From the NCBI GenBank assembly GCA_965228425.1, contig OZ245815.1, forward strand, positions 3,410,001-3,474,000: a stretch of DNA of 64,000 bases, written 5' to 3'. Each line of letters opens with the position of its first letter. The first letter of the stretch is position 1. The position numbers and the translations under genes were made by a program. The notes beneath the pieces are model-generated. The model saw only the letters and a program-made list of their open reading frames with translations, was not told the DNA's origin and made no database searches. Positions 52,029 to 60,326 of the stretch are shown piece by piece. The stretch is from JAJFJD01 sp965228425 (GTDB taxonomy: Bacteria > Pseudomonadota > Alphaproteobacteria > UBA8366).

Positions 52029-53755
52029 TGCCCTATCAACCCACCGTCGTCGGCACGCGCTACATGGTCGCCGCCGGACACTATCTGGCGACCCAGGCCG
52101 CTTTCGACATCCTGGAAGCGGGCGGCAACGCGGTGGACGCCGGCGTGGCGGCCAATATCGCGCTGGGGGTGCTGCAAAGCGACATGGTGAACGTGGCGGG
52201 CGTGGCGCCGATCCTGATCTACCGCGCCAAGGAACGCGACGTGCTGACGATCACCGGCCTTGGGCCTTGGCCGAAGGCGGCGACGCTCGACCTGTTCGTT
52301 AACGAGCATGGCGGCGAAATCCCGCTCGGCCTGCGCCGCACGGTGGTGCCCGCAGCGCCCGACGCCAACATCATGGCGCTCGACCGGTTCGGCACGATGT
52401 CCTTCGGCGAGGTCGCGGCGGCGGCGATCCGCTATGCCCGCGACGGCTTCGCAATGCATCGGATGATGACCGCCTATATCGAGGCCTACGAGGATAACTA
52501 CCGGAAATGGCCCGAGAACGAAGCGATCTACCTGCCGAATGGCCGCGCGCCGCAGCCGGGCGAACGTTTCGTGCAGGCCGATCTCGCGCGTTCGCTCCAA
52601 TTCATGGCGGACGAGGAAGCGGCGGCGGCGAAAAACGGCCGATCGGCCGGGCTGAAGGCCGCGCGAGACGCGATCTATTCCGGCGACATCGGGCAGGCGA
52701 TCCTGCGCTATCACCGGGAGAACGACGGCCTGCTCGCCGAGGAAGACCTGACGAACTTCCAATCGACCATCGAGCCGCCGGTCAAACGCACCTTCAACGG
52801 CTGCGGCGAGCCGATCGACATCTATACCTGCGGCCCCTGGTGCCAGGGCCCGGTGATGCAGCAGATGCTGGCGCTGCTCGACGGGTTCGACCTGAAATCC
52901 ATGGGACACAACAGCGTCGAGTACATCCACGTGGTCGCCGAAGCGATGAAACTCGCGCTGGCCGACCGGGAACGCTATTACGGCGACCCGAATTTCGTCG
53001 ACGTGCCGCTGGAGCGCCTGCTGTCCGACGCCTACAACGCGGAACGCCGGTCGATGATCCGCCCGGACACGGCCTGGCCCGAGATGCCGCCCGCCGGCGA
53101 CTTCGGCAACGACCCCGGCCCCGCCTGGATGGCGGCGCAGAACACATCGCAGGAAAGCCCGCCGATGCCGGGCGACACCTCCTACGTCTGCGCCATCGAT
53201 AAGGACGGCAATGTCTTTTCGTCGAACCCGTCCGACGTGACCTGGGAATCGCCGGTCATCCCAGGCACCGGCCTGTGTCCGTCCTCGCGCGGCTCGCAGT
53301 CCTGGGCCGTGCCCGGCCACGCGTCGTCCGTGGCGCCGGGCAAGCGCCCGCGCCTGACGCCCAACCCCGCGCTCGCCATGCGCGACGGCAAGTTGGTCAT
53401 GCCAATCGGCACGCCCGGCGGCGACACGCAATGCCAGGCGGTCCTGCAGGTGCTGTTGAACCGGGAGCTGTTCGGCATGGACGCGCAGGAAGCCGCCGAG
53501 GCCCCGCGCTTCATCACGCATAGCCAGCCCGACACCTTCGCCCCGCACACCGCCTATCCGGGACGGCTAACCATGGAGGGCCGGATCGATGCGAAGACCG
53601 GCGATGCGCTGGCCGACAAAGGCCACACGGTGGAGCGGCTGGACGACATGACATGGAAGACCGCCGGCGTCTGCCTGGTCGCGCACGACCTGGAGACCGG
53701 CATCATGAGCGGCGGCGCCGACCCGCGCCGCCCGTCCCGCGCCATGGGATGGTAG
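52028..53755 (+). CDS. Gamma-glutamyltransferase family protein (2)
   Basis: A 575-residue paralogue of the GGT at 47092, similar throughout, with the predicted autocleavage Thr at T384 (GDTSYVCAID). It opens almost identically (MPYQPTVVGTRYMVAAGHY) and likewise lacks a signal peptide. GAGGAGA precedes the ATG. The two copies presumably arose by duplication and then diverged in substrate preference. Its end converges on a TauD gene, 7 bases between stops. Confidence 0.9.
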   Translation: MPYQPTVVGTRYMVAAGHYLATQAAFDILEAGGNAVDAGVAANIALGVLQSDMVNVAGVAPILIYRAKERDVLTITGLGPWPKAATLDLFVNEHGGEIPLGLRRTVVPAAPDANIMALDRFGTMSFGEVAAAAIRYARDGFAMHRMMTAYIEAYEDNYRKWPENEAIYLPNGRAPQPGERFVQADLARSLQFMADEEAAAAKNGRSAGLKAARDAIYSGDIGQAILRYHRENDGLLAEEDLTNFQSTIEPPVKRTFNGCGEPIDIYTCGPWCQGPVMQQMLALLDGFDLKSMGHNSVEYIHVVAEAMKLALADRERYYGDPNFVDVPLERLLSDAYNAERRSMIRPDTAWPEMPPAGDFGNDPGPAWMAAQNTSQESPPMPGDTSYVCAIDKDGNVFSSNPSDVTWESPVIPGTGLCPSSRGSQSWAVPGHASSVAPGKRPRLTPNPALAMRDGKLVMPIGTPGGDTQCQAVLQVLLNRELFGMDAQEAAEAPRFITHSQPDTFAPHTAYPGRLTMEGRIDAKTGDALADKGHTVERLDDMTWKTAGVCLVAHDLETGIMSGGADPRRPSRAMGW

Positions 53756-53762
53756 GGAACGC

Positions 53763-54614
53763 CTAAACCGGCCGCGCGCCGTTCACGGTGACGCGGTTCA
53801 TGTAGCGCTTGTGGCCGGGGTAATCGTTCAGCGCCTTGTGCATGACGCAGCGGTTGTCCCAGAAGGCGATCGACCCCTTTTGCCAGCGGAAGCGGCAGGT
53901 GAATTCCGGCCGGTAGGAATGCTCAAACAGGAATTCGAGCAGCGGCTTGCTTTCCTCCTCGGTCATTCCCTTGAAGCGGTGGGTGCGCACGCGATTGACA
54001 TAGAGCGCCTTGCGGCCGCTTTCCGGATGGGTGATCACCACCGGGTGCTCGCACTCCGGTTCCTCTTCCATCGTCGCATCCTCGCGCAGCTTGCTCGTGC
54101 GCTCCTCGTTGCGACCGGCGGCTACCGTCGCCGATTGAATGCGGTTGTCATGCACCCCGGTCAGGCTGCAAAGAAGGTCCTTCATCCCGTCGGACAAGGC
54201 CTCGTAGGCGTCATATTGGTTCGCGAACATCGTGTCGCCCCCGACCGGCGGGACTTCCAGCGCGTAGAGGATCGAGCCCATCGGCGGCTCCGGCAAATGC
54301 GTCAGGTCGTGGTGCCAACTCTCGCCGACGATCCGTTTGTGTTCCGGATCCTTGCGGATCGGGAATATCTCGGGATGCCCTTCCAGCGGCACATAACGGG
54401 GATGGATGTTCAGCGTGCCGAAGCGCCGGCCGAAATCCTTATGCTGATCCTCGGTCAGATCCTGGTCGCGGAAGAAAACCACCTGATGCTCGACGAAGGC
54501 GTCATGAATCTCCGAGAAGGCCGCATTACCGATCGGCTGCGACAGGTCGACGCCGCGGATTTCCGCGCCGCAACTGCCGGATATGGGCTTTACCTCGATA
54601 TGCGCGTAGGCCAT
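53763..54614 (-). CDS. TauD/TfdA family 2-oxoglutarate-dependent dioxygenase (3)
   Basis: A 283-residue enzyme with metal ligands H101 and D103 (GESWHHDLTHL), the distal His in FWDNRCVMHKALNDY and Arg in HKRYMNRVTVNG. It is close to the TauD at 58887 (shared blocks such as IAFWDNRCV and VFFRDQD). GGGAGCAAGG precedes the ATG. It is divergently transcribed from an ATP-grasp gene, and a decayed copy of its first 40 codons lies beyond that gene, showing the unit was once duplicated. Confidence 0.92.
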   Translation of the reverse strand: MAYAHIEVKPISGSCGAEIRGVDLSQPIGNAAFSEIHDAFVEHQVVFFRDQDLTEDQHKDFGRRFGTLNIHPRYVPLEGHPEIFPIRKDPEHKRIVGESWHHDLTHLPEPPMGSILYALEVPPVGGDTMFANQYDAYEALSDGMKDLLCSLTGVHDNRIQSATVAAGRNEERTSKLREDATMEEEPECEHPVVITHPESGRKALYVNRVRTHRFKGMTEEESKPLLEFLFEHSYRPEFTCRFRWQKGSIAFWDNRCVMHKALNDYPGHKRYMNRVTVNGARPV

Positions 54615-54824
54615 CGCCTTGCTCCCAATCTGTCGAAACACGCTCCACTGGCCGGAGTCTGCCACCATCCGCCGCCGGGAACAAATCGGTCACGGTCGGC
54701 GATACCCATATACCACTTTAAATAAATCGCCGAAGCAGCTTAAAGTTGCTTATTAACCGTATGACTACAAATGGGTATTAACGTTGCGGACGAACGAGGT
54801 CCGGAATCCGCCTGATTTGTCGCC

Positions 54825-55919
54825 ATGTACAAGCCGCCGAAAATCCGAGAACAAGCCAAAACCGCGCTAACCCGCGCGGAACACACCGTCCGTAGCTATT
54901 TCTACGACGCCCGGCACCGGAAGGAAGCGATGGACGTCGTCGCCTACCTGGAACGCTACGGTGACACGAAACTGACCCCGCAGATGCGGAAAATCGCGGA
55001 CGATTATGCAACGGAGACTTTCGGCTCGAAGCGCTTCGCTCCCTGGCTTTACGCCTACACGCTCATTCGCGGCAGCTTTCAGGAAGGCTGGTTGCCGGAC
55101 AATTTCTACGGAAGGATTGTTTTACCTCAAGTAAACTCCAGGTTACTAATTATCGGTGACTTCAAAACATTTAGTAATACTGTACTACAATCTGATTTAT
55201 TTCCAGATATAGCCTATTTTATTGATGGCATACTTTACGGTCGCGATAAATCGGTGATCGACCTGGAATGCCTTCGCGACCTCATCCCCAGCGATCAGCA
55301 ATACGTCTTCCTGAAGAAGGACGGGTCCCAGAGCGGTGTCGGCGTGGCCCGCGTCGCACGCGATGCGCTGTCCGGCGAACATTTCCAAGCCACGGGGAAC
55401 TGCGTCGTCCAAACGGCGATCGAACAGCATCCTTTCTTCGACGAGATCGTGCCCGGGCCGCTCACGACGCTGCGGGTCACGACGGTGCGTGACAATGCAG
55501 GCCGCATCGAGGCGCGCGCCGCCGCAATTAAGGCTGGCCGCGCCGGGTTCGACACCTATGAAACCGACCATAGCATCCGCGTGCCCATCGTCGACGACGA
55601 CGGAACCCTCGGTCCGCTCAGCTATGACGAGGACTATCGTCCCTATGAGGCCCATCCCGACACCGGGTTCCAGTTCGCCGACAGGAAAGTCGTCGGCTAT
55701 GCCGAGATGACCTCAGCCTGCGTCGCCCTGCACAAGAGGGTACCGCAGATGGCAGTAATCGGGTGGGACGTCGCCTTCGATCGGCACCACACGGTCAAGT
55801 TTGTCGAATGGAACACAGGGCACTCCGACATCGTTCTGTCGGAAGCAGCGAACGGGCCGCTGTTTCGCGGCCTGGGGTGGGAAAAGCTGCGCACCGACCG
55901 GCAACAGCTTCTCGACTAG
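54825..55919 (+). CDS. Sugar-transfer-associated ATP-grasp protein (A)
   Basis: A 364-residue protein of the ATPgrasp_ST type. Conserved parts are RFAPWLYAYTLIRGSFQEGW, YVFLKKDGSQSGVGVARVAR (nucleotide binding) and PQMAVIGWDVAFDRHHTVKF before FVEWNTGHSDIVL (metal/ATP site). Such proteins are linked to polysaccharide or peptide-conjugate synthesis, but the reaction is not established. An internal stretch of about 140 bases (55105-55245) is markedly AT-rich although the frame and alignment to copy B stay intact. It is divergently transcribed from TauD 3. Confidence 0.85.
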   Translation: MYKPPKIREQAKTALTRAEHTVRSYFYDARHRKEAMDVVAYLERYGDTKLTPQMRKIADDYATETFGSKRFAPWLYAYTLIRGSFQEGWLPDNFYGRIVLPQVNSRLLIIGDFKTFSNTVLQSDLFPDIAYFIDGILYGRDKSVIDLECLRDLIPSDQQYVFLKKDGSQSGVGVARVARDALSGEHFQATGNCVVQTAIEQHPFFDEIVPGPLTTLRVTTVRDNAGRIEARAAAIKAGRAGFDTYETDHSIRVPIVDDDGTLGPLSYDEDYRPYEAHPDTGFQFADRKVVGYAEMTSACVALHKRVPQMAVIGWDVAFDRHHTVKFVEWNTGHSDIVLSEAANGPLFRGLGWEKLRTDRQQLLD

Positions 55920-56051
55920 AGCGTCATGAACTCCTGAGAAAGCCGAATTTCCGACCGGCTGCGACAGCTCGACGCCCTGGATTTCCGCTCCGCAGCTTCC
56001 CGAAATAGGCTTCACCTAGATATGCGCGAAATCTATGGCTTTCCTCCGATC
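55912..56051 (-). pseudogene. Decayed 5' fragment of a TauD gene
   Basis: The minus strand here aligns closely at DNA level with the first ~42 codons of TauD 3 (54490-54614). The start ATG has become ATA and codon 7 is a TAG stop, after which it reads VKPISGSCGAEIQGVELSQP versus VKPISGSCGAEIRGVDLSQP in the intact gene. The homology ends at the stop of ATP-grasp A, so the rest of the copy was lost by recombination at that point. It is not expected to be expressed. Confidence 0.85.
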
Positions 56052-56234
56052 CTCTCCGGCTGCTCCTGAGATACCGGTTTCTGGCATCAACCAGGCAACC
56101 CGAACAATTCCCGACCAACCGGGCCGGCATATACCGCCGGTTGTCCGATAACGCTTTATTCACCAAACGGTAGGACAATACCATCCGCAACCGCACGGTC
56201 TCGCAATTTCACGAAAAGCTAACGGAACACCACC

Positions 56235-57317
56235 ATGGCGACGAGGGATGTCATTAAAACCGTCGGGGCACGGACGATCACGTCCGTACGCACCCATTTT
56301 TACGACGCGCGGCACCGGTCGGACGCCCTGGAGACCGTTCGAAAAATCGAACAGCATACGGGCCGCCGCTTGACCAAGGCGTTGCGGCAACAGGCCGACG
56401 ACTATGCAAAGTCCGTATACGGATCGACCCGGTTTGCACCCTGGCTCTATGTGTACACGCTGATCCACGGCAGTTTCCGGGAAGGTTGGATCCCCGACAA
56501 CTATCTCGGACGGATCGTCATGCCGGCCGTAAATGGCCCCCTGCGGTTCGTCGCCGACTACAAGACGTTCAGTAACATCGTACTGAGCACGGATGCGCTT
56601 CCGGACATCGCCTACTACATTGAAGGCGCGCTTTATGACCGGGCAATGTCCCCGATCGATGCCCGCCAAATCCGAGACCTCTTACCGGCAGGTCAATGCG
56701 ATGTATTCGCCAAGCAGGACGATTCCCTTCGGGGGATCGGCGTGCAGCGGATTTCCTGTGATGCCCTGAACGACGAGTTCTTCCATGGCTTCGGGAATTG
56801 CGTCATTCAATCCCCCATCGAGCAGCATCCCTTCTTCGATGAATTCACCTCGAAATCCGTTGCGACGATACGGGTCAACACCGTCCGCGAACCCGATGGG
56901 TCATTCACCAAACGGATCGCCTATCTTCGGTTTGGCCACGGCGATACCGCCTGGATCCAAGCGAACAGTTCGGTGCAAATCTCGATCCTCACAGACGACG
57001 GCGACTTGGACCCCATCGGATATGACCAGGATTTCCTATCCTGCACGGCCCATCCGGACACCGGCGTCCCGTTCGAAAATAAGCGCGTCCCCAAAATCGC
57101 CGATGCAGTGGCGACATGCATCGACCTGCACTCCAAAGTACCGCATTTCGGCATGATCGGCTGGGATGTCACTATTGACCGGGACGAGAAGGTCAAGGTC
57201 ATGGAATGGAATATCGATCATCCGGGTATCAAGCTGGCAGAACCGACGATCGGCCCGTGTTTCACGGGTTTGGGTTGGGAAAAATTTATCGACGAACCTC
57301 CGGCACCCACCTTGTAG
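56235..57317 (+). CDS. Sugar-transfer-associated ATP-grasp protein (B)
   Basis: A 360-residue paralogue of ATP-grasp A, collinear over its length (RFAPWLYVYTLIHGSFREGW, IEQHPFFDEF, GMIGWDVTIDRDEKVKVMEW). Its G+C content is uniform, unlike copy A. The region between the TauD fragment and its ATG contains no other gene. Because the same TauD-like sequence lies upstream in the same divergent orientation, it clearly descends from duplication of the TauD/ATP-grasp unit. The downstream membrane protein starts 79 bases later. Confidence 0.85.
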   Translation: MATRDVIKTVGARTITSVRTHFYDARHRSDALETVRKIEQHTGRRLTKALRQQADDYAKSVYGSTRFAPWLYVYTLIHGSFREGWIPDNYLGRIVMPAVNGPLRFVADYKTFSNIVLSTDALPDIAYYIEGALYDRAMSPIDARQIRDLLPAGQCDVFAKQDDSLRGIGVQRISCDALNDEFFHGFGNCVIQSPIEQHPFFDEFTSKSVATIRVNTVREPDGSFTKRIAYLRFGHGDTAWIQANSSVQISILTDDGDLDPIGYDQDFLSCTAHPDTGVPFENKRVPKIADAVATCIDLHSKVPHFGMIGWDVTIDRDEKVKVMEWNIDHPGIKLAEPTIGPCFTGLGWEKFIDEPPAPTL

Positions 57318-57396
57318 CACCGTAACCGAACGAATAAGAAAGAACCGCCGAAAACCTGTATAATCCGCCGATGGTAAATCGACCGAACCCGCCGAC

Positions 57397-57951
57397 ATGC
57401 TAATTCTCGAACTGGCGGCCGGGATACTGCCGGGCATCGTCATCGTGTTCTCGGGTGTCTGGATGGCGCTTTATTGGCGCGTCATCGGCGCTTCTCATCA
57501 ACGAGCGCTCTCCATCGCGATGGCGACATCCCTGATCGTCGTCATGATCGGTTTTCTGCGCGCCGCCTCGGCGACACTTATCATCGCGGTCGTCGTCCTG
57601 CTCTCGGTCACCGTCGCCTATGGCATGGTCTCGGGATCGAGCCGCATTAGACGGCCGCTGCGAACTGTTCCGCCGAACACGCTGGCGAAGATACTGTACA
57701 AACCGCTCGCCTGTTTTTTGGGGGTCGCCGCGGTGCTGTCGACGATCACCCTTTTCGCGACCCTGCAACGAGGCCCACAGCCCGATCTGCCGATCTTCGA
57801 GTTGAGCGGTATCGCGGCGGGACTTTGGGCGTTGATGTTGGTCGGCGGCGTATGGGCGAAAAAGCACATGCCGCCGTCACGGCCGGCGGTGCATCGGCAG
57901 AATGCCGCTAGTCGATATGGACAATCGCCTTTCCGGAAATTTCCCGGTTAA
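57397..57951 (+). CDS. Multi-pass membrane protein of unknown function
   Basis: A 184-residue protein with about five predicted transmembrane segments (for example GILPGIVIVFSGVWMALYW and TLIIAVVVLLSVTVAYGMV). I recognise no family and see no catalytic motif. Its last 44 bases overlap the end of the convergent alcohol-dehydrogenase-type gene, so the C-terminus may be shorter in practice. It is probably in the same transcript as ATP-grasp B. Confidence 0.65.
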   Translation: MLILELAAGILPGIVIVFSGVWMALYWRVIGASHQRALSIAMATSLIVVMIGFLRAASATLIIAVVVLLSVTVAYGMVSGSSRIRRPLRTVPPNTLAKILYKPLACFLGVAAVLSTITLFATLQRGPQPDLPIFELSGIAAGLWALMLVGGVWAKKHMPPSRPAVHRQNAASRYGQSPFRKFPG

Positions 57952-58843
57952 ACAGGCGGTCCGCCAAGACGCCAATCTGTTCGAACGGACCCTCAGCCGC
58001 AATATTTGGATCGAGCGTGCCGTCAGCGATCAACCCGGCAAGCACGCCCAATCCTTCGGACGCCGACCGCCGCCCGAATTCGGTGAAGAGATACAACCCG
58101 TACAGCCGGGCGCGCCCGACGCGGAAGAAATCGCGCACATCGATCGTCGCGGTCTCCCCCGCCGATACCCCGAAATTCACCAGGACACCGCCCCGGTCGA
58201 CAAGCTGCAAGCTGTCCGCCAGCACCTCGCCGCCGACCGAATCCAGAATACAGTGATAGGGCCCATGCCCGGCGGCGCCCGTGGCGCGCTCGCCGCAGAC
58301 CACATGATCGGCGCCCGAATCGACGACGAGATCGGCTTGGGCCTCGCGCCGAATCAGCGCGGTGACGGTGGCCCCCGACAGTTTGGCCAGTTGGATAGCG
58401 AACAACCCCACCCCGCCGGACGCGCCGGTCACCAGAACGCGGCGGCCCAGCAACTGGCCGCCCTGCTCCAACGCATAGAGCGCGGTAAGTCCGGCCACCG
58501 GCAAGGCCGCGGCGGCGGCAAAGGACACCTCGTCCGGCAGCACCGCCATCATGCGCGTCTCGACGGCGGCGCGATCGGCCCAGGATCCTGACCGCACGAT
58601 ACCGAGGATGCGGCTTCCCGCCGCCGGCCCGGTGCCATCGGCGGCCGCCTGCGCAACGACGCCAGCGAGGTCCCAGCCCAGATGCGTCCCTTCAGTTTCG
58701 CGTCGCGTGCGCCGGACTTCGCCCAGGTTGAGCGACACCGCCTTGACCTGAATAACGGCCTCGTTTGGCGCCGGTACCGGGTCCGCAATCTCAGTAACCG
58801 CGAGATGCCCGGTCGCGGCCGGGTCGATCAGGGCAGCGCGCAT
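57908..58843 (-). CDS. Zinc-independent alcohol dehydrogenase/quinone oxidoreductase (MDR family)
   Basis: A 311-residue medium-chain dehydrogenase/reductase. The GroES-like N-terminal half ends at GSWADRAAVETR; the Rossmann motif VLVTGASGGVGLFAIQLAKL binds NADPH. The catalytic zinc ligands of true alcohol dehydrogenases are not evident, so a quinone oxidoreductase or enone reductase is the best call. GGGAGGAGGAAC precedes the ATG. It is followed upstream by TauD 4 on the same strand after 43 bases, so they may be cotranscribed. Confidence 0.88.
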   Translation of the reverse strand: MRAALIDPAATGHLAVTEIADPVPAPNEAVIQVKAVSLNLGEVRRTRRETEGTHLGWDLAGVVAQAAADGTGPAAGSRILGIVRSGSWADRAAVETRMMAVLPDEVSFAAAAALPVAGLTALYALEQGGQLLGRRVLVTGASGGVGLFAIQLAKLSGATVTALIRREAQADLVVDSGADHVVCGERATGAAGHGPYHCILDSVGGEVLADSLQLVDRGGVLVNFGVSAGETATIDVRDFFRVGRARLYGLYLFTEFGRRSASEGLGVLAGLIADGTLDPNIAAEGPFEQIGVLADRLFNREISGKAIVHID

Positions 58844-58886
58844 CGGTTCCTCCTCCCGAAATCCGTCAAACGATCGGCGACCGCCG

Positions 58887-59702
58887 CTAGACCGGCCTGT
58901 CCCCACAAACGGTGACGCGATACCCAAAGCGGCGTTGCGGGAAATAATCCCACATGGCGTTGTGCAGAACGCAGCGGTTATCCCAGAAAGCGATCGAATT
59001 CGGTTCCCATTTGAAACGGCATTGCCAGGCGGGTTTCTCGATGTGCCGGTACAGCATCTCGAGCAGCGCGTCGCTCTCCTCCTTGGTGAAACCGACGATC
59101 TCCGACGTGAAGATGCGATTCACGAACAGCGCCTTACGCCCCGTTTCCGGATGCGTGCGGACGACCGGGTGTTCCGCCTTGGGAAAGACCTTCGATTCGT
59201 CGCTGGTCCGGGGACGGAAATATTCACCGTCATGGACTGCCGTCAGGCCGTCGAGAAATTCACGCATCGGCTCGGACAGCGCCTTATATGCCGCGTACAT
59301 GTTGGCGAACAGCGTGTCGCCGCCGCCATTCTCCGGCACTTCCAGCAAGTGCAGGATCGAGCCCATCGGCGGTTCCGCGTCGCAGGTCACATCCGAATGC
59401 CAATACTGGCCCGAGACCCGCTTCGAATTTTCGTCCGCCTTGACCGCGATGACGTCGGGGTGCCCTTCCACGGGATTGCTGGGTTGCGGATGGACGTGCA
59501 GCTTGCCGAAATGGCGGCCGAAATCCTTATGTTGATCCAGCGTGATGTCCTGGTCGCGGAAGAAAATGACGTGGTTGTCGAGCAAAGCCTGATGGATTTC
59601 CTCGAACTGGCTGTTGCTGATCCCATTCGCGATATCCACGCCGGTAATCTCGGCGCCGATGGTCGGCGTCAGCTTGCGAACTTCAATGGATTGGAGACTC
59701 AT
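58887..59702 (-). CDS. TauD/TfdA family 2-oxoglutarate-dependent dioxygenase (4)
   Basis: A 271-residue enzyme, closest in the window to TauD 3, with metal ligands H102 and D104 (QYWHSDVTCD), distal His in FWDNRCVLHNAMWDY and the Arg near the C-terminal GYRVTVCGDRP. GGAGGAGAAA precedes the ATG. It is upstream of the MDR oxidoreductase and divergent from the SAF/UxaA-type pair, with a palindromic repeat between. If the nearby lyase-like pair acts on a sulfonate, this enzyme could be part of the same catabolism; that is a hypothesis. Confidence 0.92.
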   Translation of the reverse strand: MSLQSIEVRKLTPTIGAEITGVDIANGISNSQFEEIHQALLDNHVIFFRDQDITLDQHKDFGRHFGKLHVHPQPSNPVEGHPDVIAVKADENSKRVSGQYWHSDVTCDAEPPMGSILHLLEVPENGGGDTLFANMYAAYKALSEPMREFLDGLTAVHDGEYFRPRTSDESKVFPKAEHPVVRTHPETGRKALFVNRIFTSEIVGFTKEESDALLEMLYRHIEKPAWQCRFKWEPNSIAFWDNRCVLHNAMWDYFPQRRFGYRVTVCGDRPV

Positions 59703-59786
59703 CGCGTCTATTTCTCCTCCGTGGTGTCCGCTTCAGTCTAGCGCGAACCGGCGCCCAAGGCACATGTGGTGGGGTCCCACCCCTCC

Positions 59787-59852
59787 GTCATTCCCGCGAA
59801 AGCGGGAATCCAGACTATGGTGCTCATGGATCCCCGTTTTCATGGGGATGAC
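59787..59852. repeat. Palindromic intergenic repeat, copy 2
   Basis: GTCATTCCCGCG...AATCCA pairs with a diverged arm TGGATCCCCG...GGGATGAC 14 bases later. It is a relative of the repeat at 45628, here between the divergent TauD 4 and SAF-domain genes. The second arm has several mismatches. Confidence 0.75.
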
Positions 59853-59977
59853 ATAACTGTGCTCTATTCGCCCTGATACCGGGAAATCGATCTTGGCGCC
59901 CCATTCGCACTGGCGGTCCGCAATGCTCTATAAAGGGGCAAGAAACCAATTCGACCAGCAACGTCCAGGGAACGACC

Positions 59978-60286
59978 ATGCCAGGAACAGAGTCAGCGAC
60001 GCCCTCATCCGGCGCCGGCGATGGCCTCGATGCCATCGTGATCTCGGAAAGAGACAATATCGCGGTCTGCCTTCGCGACATCGATGCCGGCAGCGACGTC
60101 TCGGTCCGGCGCGGACAGGACAGTTTCACCCTCGCCGCGGCCGACCCGATCCCCCGTGGGCACAAGATCGCCGTCAAGCAAATCGCCGAGGGCGACAAGG
60201 TCCTGAAATACGGCGAGGTGATCGGCCAGGCATCGCAACATATCGGCGTCGGCAATCACGTTCACGTTCACAACGTCGTCGACTGA
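59978..60286 (+). CDS. SAF-domain subunit, UxaA N-terminal/SuyA-like
   Basis: A 102-residue protein containing a single SAF domain (DNIAVCLRDIDAGSDVSV, then PIPRGHKIAVKQIAEGDKVL and NHVHVHNVV). In UxaA altronate dehydratase this domain is the N-terminal part of one chain; as a separate ~100-residue protein next to a UxaA C-terminal-type protein it matches SuyA of (R)-sulfolactate sulfo-lyase, as well as other split dehydratases. AGGGAA precedes the ATG. The larger subunit starts 40 bases later. Confidence 0.8.
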   Translation: MPGTESATPSSGAGDGLDAIVISERDNIAVCLRDIDAGSDVSVRRGQDSFTLAAADPIPRGHKIAVKQIAEGDKVLKYGEVIGQASQHIGVGNHVHVHNVVD

Positions 60287-60326
60287 ACCTGCCACGGTAT
60301 TCGACCAGCAAGGAGTGTCCCAAGAA

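Noticed and set aside
52025..53548. 507-codon minus-strand frame
   Set aside because: Antisense shadow of the second GGT gene in high-G+C DNA.
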